Positions 45,471-54,409 of a stretch of 64,000 nucleotides of DNA are shown piece after piece (within the stretch, counting starts at the first letter, position 1; each line of letters begins with the position of its first letter). Location: contig NZ_CABFLY010000003.1 of assembly GCF_901875305.1 (NCBI RefSeq), forward strand, positions 248,001 to 312,000, in the 5' to 3' direction. The stretch comes from Rothia mucilaginosa. Its GTDB lineage: Bacteria; Actinomycetota; Actinomycetes; Actinomycetales; Micrococcaceae. The position numbers and the translations under genes were made by a program. Under the pieces are notes generated by a model. It saw only the letters and a program-made list of their open reading frames with translations. It did no database searches and was not told the DNA's origin.

Positions 45471-46802
45471 ATGTCTATTTCTCTGCCCGTCGAGCTTGAG
45501 GCGATTGCCGAGGAGCTCGACTACGAGCACGGCCGCCTCATCTACGAGGGTGCGGGCGGCAACGAGGTGCGCCGCTCCATCCTGCCCGGTGGCGTGCGCG
45601 TCATCACCGAGAAGATGCCCGGCACGCGCGGCGTGTCCATCGGCTTCTGGGTAGGGGTGGGCTCGCGTGACGAGGCCCCCGGCATGCTCGGCTCCACGCA
45701 CTTTCTGGAGCACCTGCTGTTCAAGGGCACCGGAACCCGTACCGCCCTGGACATTGCCTCCTCCTTCGACGCGGTGGGCGGCGAATCCAACGCGCTAACC
45801 GCCAAGGAGCACACCTGCTACTACGCGCGCGTGCTCGACGACGACGCGCCCATGGCTGTGGATGTCATCACCGACATGGTGACCAACGCCCTGCTGGACC
45901 CCGCCCACCTGGAGCAGGAACGCGGCGTGATCCTCGAGGAAATCGCGATGGATCAGGACGACCCGACCGACGTTGCCTTTGAGAACTTCGTGGAGCAACT
46001 CATGGGCGACAACCCCCTCGGACGCCCCATCGGCGGCACGCCCGAAGAGATTCAGGCGGTCCCGCGTGATGCCGTGTGGGAGCACTACAAACGCTACTAC
46101 ACCCCGGACCGCCTGGTGATTTCCGCCGCCGGTTCCCTGGAGCACAGCACTATGGTTCGCCTCGTGCTGGAGTCCCTGACCCGCTACGGCTGGGACCTGC
46201 GGGAGGGTGTGGCCCCGGCACCGCGCCGTGCGCGCACCGACAGCGGCATCGTGCCGCTGAGCGAGCTGCGAGAAGTTCAGAAGGGTTTTGAGCAGACCAA
46301 CATCGTGATGGGCTGCCCGAGCATCATCGCGGGCGATGACCGCCGCTACGCGTTGAGCGTGCTGACCAGTGCGTTTGGTGCGGGCATGTCTTCGCGCCTG
46401 TTCCAGGAGATTCGCGAGAAGCGCGGCCTGGCGTACAGCACTTTCGCGTTCTCTGGCGCCTATTCGGATGCCGGCTACTTCGGCATGTACGCGGGCTGCC
46501 TGCCCGCCAAGACCGAGCAGGTGCGCGAGGTCATGGGCTACGAGTTCGATAAGCTTGCGGCCGCCGGCATCACCGAAGAGGAGCTGCTGAAGGTGCGCGG
46601 CCAGCTGGCCGGCTCCACCGTGCTCGGCAGCGAGGACTCCGGTTCGCGCATGTCCCGCCTGGGCCGCGCGGAGATGGATTCCGGCCAGTTCACGAGCACC
46701 GACGAGCTGCTGGAGAAGATTCGCGCGGTCTCCCTCGAAGAGGTACGCGAGCTTGCCGCGTTCCTGGGCGAGCAGCAGATGATTACGACCATCGTGCGTT
46801 AG
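45471..46802 (+). CDS. M16-family zinc peptidase
   Basis: This is a 443-residue protein with the inverted zinc motif HFLEH at His77, Glu80 and His81 (GSTHFLEHLLFKGT) and a downstream glutamate in LEQERGVILEEI near residue 157. The second half shows GLAYSTFAFSGAYSDAGYFGM, the typical non-catalytic M16 lobe with its R/Y pair. Members cleave small proteins or peptides; this actinobacterial type regularly follows pnp. It ends at a hairpin shared with the convergent OatA-like gene. The substrate is unknown. Confidence 0.9.
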   Translation: MSISLPVELEAIAEELDYEHGRLIYEGAGGNEVRRSILPGGVRVITEKMPGTRGVSIGFWVGVGSRDEAPGMLGSTHFLEHLLFKGTGTRTALDIASSFDAVGGESNALTAKEHTCYYARVLDDDAPMAVDVITDMVTNALLDPAHLEQERGVILEEIAMDQDDPTDVAFENFVEQLMGDNPLGRPIGGTPEEIQAVPRDAVWEHYKRYYTPDRLVISAAGSLEHSTMVRLVLESLTRYGWDLREGVAPAPRRARTDSGIVPLSELREVQKGFEQTNIVMGCPSIIAGDDRRYALSVLTSAFGAGMSSRLFQEIREKRGLAYSTFAFSGAYSDAGYFGMYAGCLPAKTEQVREVMGYEFDKLAAAGITEEELLKVRGQLAGSTVLGSEDSGSRMSRLGRAEMDSGQFTSTDELLEKIRAVSLEEVRELAAFLGEQQMITTIVR

Positions 46803-46863
46803 TTTGGCCCGTGCGGGGGGCATCAGTCCCTCGCCGGTTGAGATATAAAGCCCATGCGGAATC

Positions 46864-46909
46864 GAAAGGCCCGTTGGCCACTCTCACGAGAGTAACCAAC
46901 GGGCCTTTC
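46864..46909. terminator. Bidirectional terminator between convergent genes
   Basis: The arms gaaaggcccgttgg and ccaacgggcctttc form a 14-bp perfect stem, with an inner ctctc/gagag pairing, and it is symmetric in A and T flanks. Confidence 0.8.
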
Positions 46910-47028
46910 AGTGCGTCTTCAGCGGGTCTTCAGTGCGTTAGAACCGCCCAGGCATTGCTCCGACCAGCGTCACCGGGCCAGCGTGACTGGTTCGATGCGG
47001 TTTCTGCGCGTCACTGTCTGCAACGCCG

Positions 47029-48990
47029 CTACTTCTTCTGCGCCTTGGCGATGGCCTGCTCCACGACCCGGGCGTAAAGCTCCTGGCCGGCCGCCTCGGG
47101 ATGCACGCCGTCGGAAGCGAGCAGACCGCTCTGAGTCTGCAGAGCCTGGCGAATAGCCGAGTTCCAATCCGCGATAATCACGCGATCGGAGTGCTGGGAG
47201 GCAAACTCGTGAATCTTCGTGTTCGAGTACTCGATCCAGCTCAGGTTGCGCGGGCCGTAACCGGTCACCAGCACCAGCTTCGAATCGGCGGGCATGGCCG
47301 CCAGAACCTCGTCGAGCTGACCGTCCAGAATGGTTGAGTTCGCGGTCACCGACAGCACCAGGGTCTGTCGAATCTGGCCGCTGGCACCCATGGTCTTAAT
47401 GATGGGCAGGGCCTTGGCGATGGTACGTCCCTCAGCCGCGTCAATCTGCGCCTCGGGCATCTTGTCGTACAGATCGGGGGAGACCGCCACCACGATGGAG
47501 TCACCCACGACGGTCACCTGCGAGGAGTTGATAGGGCCGGTGGCCTCCTGGGAGGCCGAGGCGCTTGCGGAAGCGTTGACCTTCGCATCCTTTCCATCCT
47601 TGGCAGCGGCCGAGGCGCTCGCGGAGGCGCTGGCACGAGCCTCCTGGCGGGCCTTCAGACGTTCGGCCGCGGCGCGCTTGCCATCCTCAACGGACTGCTG
47701 GGCGGTAGTCATGGCCGGCGCGGTGCGCACGGCCACGCCGGTCGCACCGGCGGCCGCAATCACGAGCAGGGTCAGCGCGATGGGCAGAGCCTTAACGGTG
47801 GCGTTCTGGAAGGAAGCGATAACGCGGTTAGCGCTTTCGCGGAAGCCGCGGCGTCGAATCGGGGTCTCAATCCAGCGGTAGGACATCTCAGCGATGGCGA
47901 AGGTCGCCACCAGCACGCCGACGTTCACCAGTGGGGAGCGATCGGCACCGAGCACGTAGTGCATGACCACGGCCAGCGGCCAGTGCCAGAGGTACAGGCC
48001 GTAGGAGCGTTCACCCACCCAGCGTAGGGGTGCGAAGTTCAGCAGTCGGCGCAGAGCCTCGGAGGCGCCGGCAAGCATATCGGGCAGCATGCCCTGAATC
48101 ACGCCAAGGGCCAGCAGGGAGGCGCCGAACAGACCCCAGGGGATTGCACCTGGTGCAGATTCGGGCACGAGAATTGCGTAGGGGATGAGCGCGAAGAGGC
48201 TCAGCCAGCTCACCATCACTCGGGTGAACGCGATCAGACCGAAGGGCTGAGCCACACGGTACAGCGCCTTCTTCCCCATCGGCGGGTATAGCGACCAGGG
48301 GCGGGCAAAGGCTAGCAGAGCACCCAGCAGCAGACCGTACAGGTGGGTGTCGGTGCCGTAGTAGATGCGGCTGATGGGCGTGCCGTTCATGAGCAGGAAG
48401 GCGGCCACACCCAGGGAGGCAAGAATTCCCAGCACCATGATGGCGCTGAAATGTCGCCAGCGGCGGCCCAATAGCAGGCCGGACGCAACAATTAGCAGGG
48501 GCCAGAGAACGTAGAACTGTTCCTCGACGGCAAGGGACCAGAAGTTCGTGAAGAGCTCCGGGGAGGTCTGTGCGAAGTAGTCGTTTCCGGCGAAGATGGA
48601 GATCCAGTTGGACGAGAAAGTTGCTGCGCCCAGTAGCTGGCGGCCCAGGTTAACCTGAATATCGCCTCCGACGATGAGGCTTACGGGCCCCAGTACGAGA
48701 ATCATGAGGGCGATAGCCGGCAGCAGACGGCGGGCGCGACGTACCCAGAAGCTACCGAGCGCGATGCGGCCGTTCAGGGCGCCTTCGCGCAACAGGAGCG
48801 AGGTGATGAGAAAACCCGAGATGACGAAGAAGATATCCACGCCGATCATGCCGCCGGGCAGGACCGTGGGCCAGAAGTGGTACACGATGACCAGGAGCAC
48901 GGCGATGGCGCGCAAACCGTCCAAACCCGGCAGAATATAACGCCGGTTCGCTTCATATGGGCGTACAGAGGAGGTAAAGAGGGATTTCAT
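47029..48990 (-). CDS. OatA-like membrane acyltransferase with SGNH domain
   Basis: This is a 653-residue protein. The N-terminal acyltransferase-3 domain has about ten helices and starts with RYILPGLDGLRAIAVLLVIVYHFWP, cited here as GLDGLRAIAVL. A Ser/Ala-repeat linker (ASASASAAAK, ASASASASQ) spans about residues 430-475. The extracellular SGNH esterase-like domain has the block I VVGDSIVVAVS and block V ASDGVHPEAAGQE. Such proteins O-acetylate peptidoglycan or other wall polymers and can raise lysozyme resistance. Start ATG 48990. It is the only large minus-strand gene in the window. Confidence 0.9.
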   Translation of the reverse strand: MKSLFTSSVRPYEANRRYILPGLDGLRAIAVLLVIVYHFWPTVLPGGMIGVDIFFVISGFLITSLLLREGALNGRIALGSFWVRRARRLLPAIALMILVLGPVSLIVGGDIQVNLGRQLLGAATFSSNWISIFAGNDYFAQTSPELFTNFWSLAVEEQFYVLWPLLIVASGLLLGRRWRHFSAIMVLGILASLGVAAFLLMNGTPISRIYYGTDTHLYGLLLGALLAFARPWSLYPPMGKKALYRVAQPFGLIAFTRVMVSWLSLFALIPYAILVPESAPGAIPWGLFGASLLALGVIQGMLPDMLAGASEALRRLLNFAPLRWVGERSYGLYLWHWPLAVVMHYVLGADRSPLVNVGVLVATFAIAEMSYRWIETPIRRRGFRESANRVIASFQNATVKALPIALTLLVIAAAGATGVAVRTAPAMTTAQQSVEDGKRAAAERLKARQEARASASASASAAAKDGKDAKVNASASASASQEATGPINSSQVTVVGDSIVVAVSPDLYDKMPEAQIDAAEGRTIAKALPIIKTMGASGQIRQTLVLSVTANSTILDGQLDEVLAAMPADSKLVLVTGYGPRNLSWIEYSNTKIHEFASQHSDRVIIADWNSAIRQALQTQSGLLASDGVHPEAAGQELYARVVEQAIAKAQKK

Positions 48991-49353
48991 ACGGTCTGTG
49001 TACTCCGAGGGACGGGTTGAAAATAAAATACCAACCTATTATAGGTTTGCTTCCATTAGATGACGTACCGGATTGCGTATATGACGCAAAGAGCCAGCAC
49101 GTCAGCGCCTGGGTGGGGCCCGAGGGGTGGGAGGCCCGAGCGGATTTTCTAAGTGAGGTGACTGAGAGAGCAGAAGACGCCTTCAACAAGGAACCCATGG
49201 GGGGGGTACGCTAACGCATCGGGGATAATGGAAGGGAAGAAATGGCGACGGGCCACCTAAACGACGCGCCACCCAAATGATGGGGTGCATTGCCCTGGGG
49301 AGAACCCGTCAGCAAAAAACCTGTTACATCAGAAGTGAAGGAACGGATAACGT
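48991..49353. other. Divergent promoter region between the OatA-like gene and dapB
   Basis: No gene is supported. The part next to the OatA-like start is AT-rich (attataggtttgc near 49037), where its promoter should lie. GGAAGGGAAG and GAAGGAAC purine stretches precede dapB. Confidence 0.35.
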
Positions 49354-50112
49354 ATGAGCGAGAAGGTTTGGAAGGTAGCGGTTCTTGGAGCCGCGGGCCG
49401 TATGGGGTCGGAGGCGGTTCGCGCCGTCAACACCGCCGAGGACATGGACCTGGTCGCGGCCCTGGGTCGCGGTGATGACCTGCAGGAACTGGTCGACTCC
49501 GGCGCCGAGATTGTGATTGACCTGACCGTTCCGGATTCGAGCGAAGCCAACGTACGTTTCGCGGTTGAGCACCGGATTCACGCGGTGGTTGGCACGACCG
49601 GCTGGACCCCCGAGCGCCTGGAATCTTTGCGTGAGTTGCTGGGTGAGCACCCCGGCGTGGGTGTTTTGGTTGCCCCGAACTTCGCGATCGGTTCAATCCT
49701 GGCAACCGAGTTTGCGGCCAAGGCAGCCCGCTACTTCGATTCGGTCGAGATTATTGAGATTCACCACCCGAACAAGGTGGACGCTCCCTCGGGCACCGCG
49801 GTGCACACCGCCCGTAAGGTGGCGGCCGCACGCGCCGAGGCTGGCGTGGGTCCGAGCCCGGACGCCACTACATCCGATCCGCTGGGTTCGCGCGGCGCGG
49901 TAGTGGACGGTGTGCATGTGCATGCGGTGCGTCTGCGCGGCATGGTGGCGCACCAGGAGATTCTGCTGGGTGATCCCGGCCAGCAACTGGTGATTCGTCA
50001 TGATTCCTTTGACCGCGCTTCGTTCATGCCGGGTGTGTTGTTGGGCGTGCGCGAGGTGGCGGCGCATCCTGGTTTGAGTGTGGGGCTGGACGCCTACATG
50101 GATTTGTCTTAG
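49354..50112 (+). CDS. dapB: 4-hydroxy-tetrahydrodipicolinate reductase
   Basis: This 252-residue enzyme of lysine and diaminopimelate synthesis reduces HTPA using NAD(P)H. The nucleotide loop VAVLGAAGRMGSEAVRAV (residues 5-22) has GxxGRMG. The substrate signature EIHHPNKVDAPSGTA near residue 135 carries the catalytic His and Lys. ATG 49354 has a GAAGGAAC site. With dapA downstream, it supplies mDAP or lysine for peptidoglycan; in Rothia the peptidoglycan is lysine type. Confidence 0.95.
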   Translation: MSEKVWKVAVLGAAGRMGSEAVRAVNTAEDMDLVAALGRGDDLQELVDSGAEIVIDLTVPDSSEANVRFAVEHRIHAVVGTTGWTPERLESLRELLGEHPGVGVLVAPNFAIGSILATEFAAKAARYFDSVEIIEIHHPNKVDAPSGTAVHTARKVAAARAEAGVGPSPDATTSDPLGSRGAVVDGVHVHAVRLRGMVAHQEILLGDPGQQLVIRHDSFDRASFMPGVLLGVREVAAHPGLSVGLDAYMDLS

Positions 50113-50121
50113 GAAGGCCTG

Positions 50122-50790
50122 ATGTCTGAACAGACTTCTTCCGAGGGTTCGCCGGTTCCCTCCGCCGTGCGAAGCCGCGGCCCGTGGTGGACTTCGCTAC
50201 GTCTGTGGACGGTGTGCGCGTGCGTTCTGCTGGTGCTGACGGTGCTCATTCTGCCGCTTCCCATCGTGGTGCGCGCCTTCATTCTGGGTGTGCTGATTTT
50301 CAGCGCGGTCTTTGTGACTGTGGACGCTGGCGGGTTCGGCAAGACCTTCGCCGCGTTGACCTGCACGCTGCTGGTGCTGTACCTGGTGTACACGGCCGAT
50401 CGCGGCATGTCTCTGCTTCTTTCGGGTTCGGTGGCCGGCGTGGTGCTGGGGATTGGCATGATTCTGCTACCCGTGCTTGGCGCATGGGCCCTGGTGCGTG
50501 AGATTCTCTTTGGTACGCGTATTCAGATGATGGCTCAGCAGCTGTCTGATTCGGGTGATTTGGCGGAGGATCACCTGCCGCGCACTCCGAGCGGTAAGGT
50601 GGACCGGGCGGCTGCTACGGCGGAGTTTGAGTCCTTTGCTGAGGCCGTGGAGGCCAGTCCGGAGGATTGGAAGGCCTGGTTCAACCTGGCCTGTATGTAC
50701 GATGCGGTGGGTGAGCGTAAGCGAGCCCGTGCGGCGATGCGTAACGCGTGGTCGTTGCGTTCGGGTAGGGCTGCGAAGGAAATGCGCTAA
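50122..50790 (+). CDS. Membrane protein with a TPR-like C-terminus
   Basis: This is a 222-residue protein. After a short soluble start come four or five helices (for example VCACVLLVLTVLILPLPIVV, VVRAFILGVLIFSAVFVT and SLLLSGSVAGVVLGIGMILL). The cytoplasmic C-terminus, about residues 160-220, ends in EASPEDWKAWFNLACMYDAV and GERKRARAAMRNAWSL, which match one tetratricopeptide unit. I recognise no family name. It begins nine bases after dapB with GGAAGGCC before ATG 50122, so it is likely co-transcribed. Confidence 0.75.
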   Translation: MSEQTSSEGSPVPSAVRSRGPWWTSLRLWTVCACVLLVLTVLILPLPIVVRAFILGVLIFSAVFVTVDAGGFGKTFAALTCTLLVLYLVYTADRGMSLLLSGSVAGVVLGIGMILLPVLGAWALVREILFGTRIQMMAQQLSDSGDLAEDHLPRTPSGKVDRAAATAEFESFAEAVEASPEDWKAWFNLACMYDAVGERKRARAAMRNAWSLRSGRAAKEMR

Positions 50791-50956
50791 GAGTAACTAT
50801 GAATAACGCAGGGAACGGTAGGGTTTCCGAAGGTTGAGTGGCCGTGCTGGGGGAGTTCTCAGCGCGGCCACTGGCGTATTAGTCTCGGGGTGTCAGGCTG
50901 GTGTCTGCGTGGAAAAGGCGCTTTAGGGTTCACAGCGGTGCGCGGGCGAATAAGTG

Positions 50957-50985
50957 TTGCGCGACACTATATGAAAATTTATGCG
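50957..50985 (+). promoter_or_regulatory. Putative promoter of dapA
   Basis: TTGCGC (50957-50962) and TATGCG (50980-50985) are spaced by 17 bases, about 40 bases before the start codon at 51027. The region is more AT-rich than its surroundings. Confidence 0.45.
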
Positions 50986-51026
50986 GTATGTGGTAAAAAT
51001 CTGTATTTCGAGGGTAACCTGGAGAT

Positions 51027-51962
51027 ATGTCTGAGAACCTATCTAACCCCGGTACCTTTGTTGAACCCGTTTTTGGTCGCTTGCTGACCGCGATGGTCAC
51101 CCCCTTCGCCCAGGACGGCTCCGTAGACGAAAAACAGGTGGCGGACCTGGCGAATTACCTGGTCGATAATGGTCACGACGGACTGGTGGTCTGCGGTACC
51201 ACCGGTGAGTACTCGACCATGACCGACGACGAGAACGAACGCGTCTTCCAGATTGTGAAGGACGCCGTCGGCTCTCGCGCCAAGATCGTTGCCGGTGTGG
51301 GTTCAAACGATACTGCGCACACTATTGAGCTGGCCCGCCGCGCTGAGAAGGTCGGCGTGGACGGTCTGCTGGTCGTGACCCCCTACTACAACAAGCCGAC
51401 CCAGGCGGGTGTGTACGCTCACTTTTCTACCGTGGCTAAGGCCACCGATACTCCCGTGATGCTCTATGACATCCCGGGCCGTGCGGGCATCCCGATTGCT
51501 CCTGCAACTTACCGTCGCCTGGCAGAAATTGACAGCATCGTTGCTGTGAAGGACGCCAAGGCTGACTTTGGTGCCGCAACCGAGGTGATGGCAACCACTG
51601 ACCTGCACTACTACAGCGGTGATGACGGTCTGACCCTGCCGTGGATGGCAATGGGTGCTGTCGGCTTGGTGTCGGTGACTGCGCATGTTGCTCCGCATCT
51701 TTTCCGCGCCCTTATTGATGCAGTGGTGGCTCAGGACCTCGTGGAGGCGCAGCGTCTGCACCTTGAGCTGGCTCCGATTGTGCGCGCCACCATGGGTCGC
51801 GCCCCTGGTTGCGTGGCCGCTAAGGAGATTCTCGCGTGGCAGGGCGTGCTGGATCAGCCTGTTGTTCGCCTGCCGCACGTGCTCTCCGAGCCGGAGGTGC
51901 TGGCCGCTATGCGCGAGGACCTGATGACCTCGAGCCTTGCTCACACTCTGAAAAACGCATAA
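51027..51962 (+). CDS. dapA: 4-hydroxy-tetrahydrodipicolinate synthase
   Basis: This 311-residue TIM-barrel aldolase condenses pyruvate with aspartate semialdehyde, the first committed lysine/DAP step. The signatures are LVVCGTTGEYSTMTDDEN at the N-terminal part, VTPYYNKPTQAGVY, and the Schiff-base Lys175 in SIVAVKDAKAD. ATG 51027 follows CTGGAGAT. It sits between dapB and rnj, a typical actinobacterial order. Confidence 0.96.
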   Translation: MSENLSNPGTFVEPVFGRLLTAMVTPFAQDGSVDEKQVADLANYLVDNGHDGLVVCGTTGEYSTMTDDENERVFQIVKDAVGSRAKIVAGVGSNDTAHTIELARRAEKVGVDGLLVVTPYYNKPTQAGVYAHFSTVAKATDTPVMLYDIPGRAGIPIAPATYRRLAEIDSIVAVKDAKADFGAATEVMATTDLHYYSGDDGLTLPWMAMGAVGLVSVTAHVAPHLFRALIDAVVAQDLVEAQRLHLELAPIVRATMGRAPGCVAAKEILAWQGVLDQPVVRLPHVLSEPEVLAAMREDLMTSSLAHTLKNA

Positions 51963-52433
51963 ACTTTTATCCAGCTTCTTTTATGCGTCCGGGCTGTTCT
52001 GCTCGGGCAGCGTGAAGCAGGTTAAGAGATTTTTGGCCGCCCACACGGTGATTGATGGCCGCTCGTAGCGGCGATATCTACCGTGACGTGTGCCCCTCGG
52101 TACACCTAGAACGCGGCCCCCATACGCGGGCTCCTCGCTGTTATGACGGCGAGGGGTCCGCTCTGGTGTATTTCCCGAAGGGTTCTAAACGATCATTGAC
52201 CCACCGCGGTACAGCACTAATTAGGCAGCAGAAACATGCCACATCACCCGCGGAAACTTCGGAATACCTCGGAACCCAGATTCGGAGTGAAATCCGCTCC
52301 GGAACGCATTCCATGAGACTTCCCGTGATGAACGAGGAGATGAGCGCAGGCTCGCTTGCAGAGGCTCGGCGTTTAGGCTCCTCGAATGAATCACGACACA
52401 GACAGTAAGAAAAATAGAAAGAGGAGACATACG
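51963..52433. other. 471-base gap between dapA and rnj
   Basis: No convincing gene; a 118-codon frame at 52052-52408 has unusual codon use and no ribosome site. Short hairpins such as cctcgc/gcgagg near 52131-52153 are present. The rnj promoter should be here but I cannot place it. Confidence 0.35.
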
Positions 52434-54149
52434 ATGAGCGTCTTTGAAGCGAATCTTCCCCTCCCGCCCCGCCTGAAGAAGGACACCCTGCGCGTGGTGC
52501 CCTTGGGCGGCCTGGGTGAAGTCGGTCGTAACATGACCGTGTATGAAATCAACGGCAAGTTGCTGATTGTTGACTGTGGCGTGCTCTTCCCCGAAGAGTC
52601 CCAGCCCGGTGTGGATTTGATTCTGCCCGATTTCAACTACATTGTTGACCGTCTGGACGACGTGGTTGCCATGGTGCTGACTCACGGCCATGAGGACCAC
52701 ATCGGCGCGGTTCCCTATCTGCTGCGTCGCCGCCCCGACATCCCCCTGGTCGGTTCTGAACTGACCTTGGCGCTGGTGGAGGCGAAGCTGGCCGAGCACC
52801 GCATCAAGCCCTACACCCTCGCGGTGAAGGAGCACCAGGTGGAGCGTTTCGGCCCCTTCGAATGCGAGTTCGTGGCAGTGAACCACTCGATTCCGGATGC
52901 GCTGGCCGTGTTCATCCGCACTCAGGCCGGCAAGGTTCTGCACACCGGTGACTTCAAGATGGACCAGCTGCCCCTGGACGGTCGCCTAACCGACCTGCGC
53001 CACTTCTCCCGCCTGGGCGAGGAGGGCGTGGACCTGTTCCTGCCGGACTCCACCAACGCCGAGGTTCCCGGCTTCACCCCGACTGAGAAAAACATCGGCC
53101 CGGTGCTCTCGAACGTCTTCCGTGATGCTCGCGGCCGCATCATCGTGGCTTCCTTCTCCTCGCATGTGCACCGCGTGCAGCAGGTGCTGAACGCCGCCGC
53201 CGAACGCGGCCGCAAGGTCGTGCTCGTGGGCCGCTCCATGGTGCGTAACATGACCATCGCCGAGAAGCTGGGCTACCTGAAGGTGCCCGACAACGTGCTC
53301 GTGGACCTGAAGAAGGTCGACGACTACCGCCCCGACCAGATTGTGATGATGTGCACCGGTTCGCAGGGCGAGCCCATGGCGGCGCTTTCCCGCATGGCCA
53401 ACGGCGACCACAAAATTCAGATTGAGCCGGGCGACACCGTGGTGCTGGCTTCTTCGCTGATTCCCGGTAACGAGACCAGCGTGTACCGCATCATCAACGC
53501 CCTCATGAAGCTGGGTGCTCACGTGGTGCACAAGGGCAACGCGAAGGTTCACGTATCCGGTCACGCGGCTGCTGGTGAGTTGCTGTACTGCTACAACATC
53601 CTCAAGCCCAAGAACGTCATGCCTGTTCACGGCGAGGTGCGCCACCTGATTGCCAACGGTGACCTGGCCATCGAGACCGGCATTCCCGCACAGAATGTGC
53701 TGCTCTGCGAGTCTGGCACCGTGGTGGATCTGCGCGATGGCGTGGCCACCGTAGTCGGCGAGATTCCCTGCGAGTACCTCTACGTTGACGGCCGCTCCGT
53801 TGGCGAGGTGACCGAGAGCGACCTGAAGGACCGCCGCATCCTGGGTGAGGAAGGCTTCGTGTCCATCGTGACCGCGATTGACCGCGCGACCAAGCGTGTG
53901 GTGACCGGTCCGGATATCCACGCCCGCGGTATTGCGGAGGACGACGCCGTCTTTGACGAGATTGTTCCGAAGATTACCGCCGCGCTGGAGGACGCGCTGC
54001 ACCGCGCACCCGAGAAGGTGCACACCGTGCAGCAGCTGCAGCAGATTGTGCGCCGCACCATCGGCGCGTGGATCTCTCGCCGCCTGCGCCGTAAGCCTAT
54101 GATTGTGCCCGTCGTGATCGAGGGTGCTTCTCCGGACGCTAAGAACTAA
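52434..54149 (+). CDS. rnj: Ribonuclease J
   Basis: This 571-residue metallo-beta-lactamase/beta-CASP nuclease processes and degrades RNA, with 5'-exo and endo activity. The zinc motif is THGHEDHIGA (His84, His86, Asp88, His89). TGDFKMDQLP and STNAEVPGFTPTE follow, then the beta-CASP motifs FSSHVHRVQQ and CTGSQGEPMAALSRM, and GHAAAGELLYCYNILKPKN with PVHGEVRHL. The C-terminal domain is complete. ATG 52434 has AGAGGAGAC upstream; an in-frame ATG at 52386 would add a basic extension. It follows dapA as in many actinobacteria. Confidence 0.96.
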   Translation: MSVFEANLPLPPRLKKDTLRVVPLGGLGEVGRNMTVYEINGKLLIVDCGVLFPEESQPGVDLILPDFNYIVDRLDDVVAMVLTHGHEDHIGAVPYLLRRRPDIPLVGSELTLALVEAKLAEHRIKPYTLAVKEHQVERFGPFECEFVAVNHSIPDALAVFIRTQAGKVLHTGDFKMDQLPLDGRLTDLRHFSRLGEEGVDLFLPDSTNAEVPGFTPTEKNIGPVLSNVFRDARGRIIVASFSSHVHRVQQVLNAAAERGRKVVLVGRSMVRNMTIAEKLGYLKVPDNVLVDLKKVDDYRPDQIVMMCTGSQGEPMAALSRMANGDHKIQIEPGDTVVLASSLIPGNETSVYRIINALMKLGAHVVHKGNAKVHVSGHAAAGELLYCYNILKPKNVMPVHGEVRHLIANGDLAIETGIPAQNVLLCESGTVVDLRDGVATVVGEIPCEYLYVDGRSVGEVTESDLKDRRILGEEGFVSIVTAIDRATKRVVTGPDIHARGIAEDDAVFDEIVPKITAALEDALHRAPEKVHTVQQLQQIVRRTIGAWISRRLRRKPMIVPVVIEGASPDAKN

Positions 54150-54409
54150 ATATCAGCGCGGCCGCCTCCTGTAGGTGGCATCGGCTTTCGGGCCGAGGCT
54201 GAAACGGGTTACCTGAAACGGGTTGCCCGAAATGTAAGGGCGGGGTCGATACCGAGTGTCGGCCTCGCCTCCTGTGCATCCGGGCGGGCCGGGCTCAGCG
54301 GGTTTTCGGCTGGCATAGCGCCCGTGCTCGACGCCCCATATGTAGCCCTGGCGCTCGCGGATGACGAAGAAATCGTTAGATTAACGGGAAGGTTGATACT
54401 CTAAAAGGT

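Noticed and set aside
49017..49214. 65-codon + ORF between the OatA-like gene and dapB
   Set aside because: It begins in the promoter region of the minus-strand gene, lacks a ribosome site and matches no family I know.
52052..52408. 118-codon + ORF between dapA and rnj
   Set aside because: No ribosome site, atypical composition and overlap with the rnj leader. I treat it as chance.
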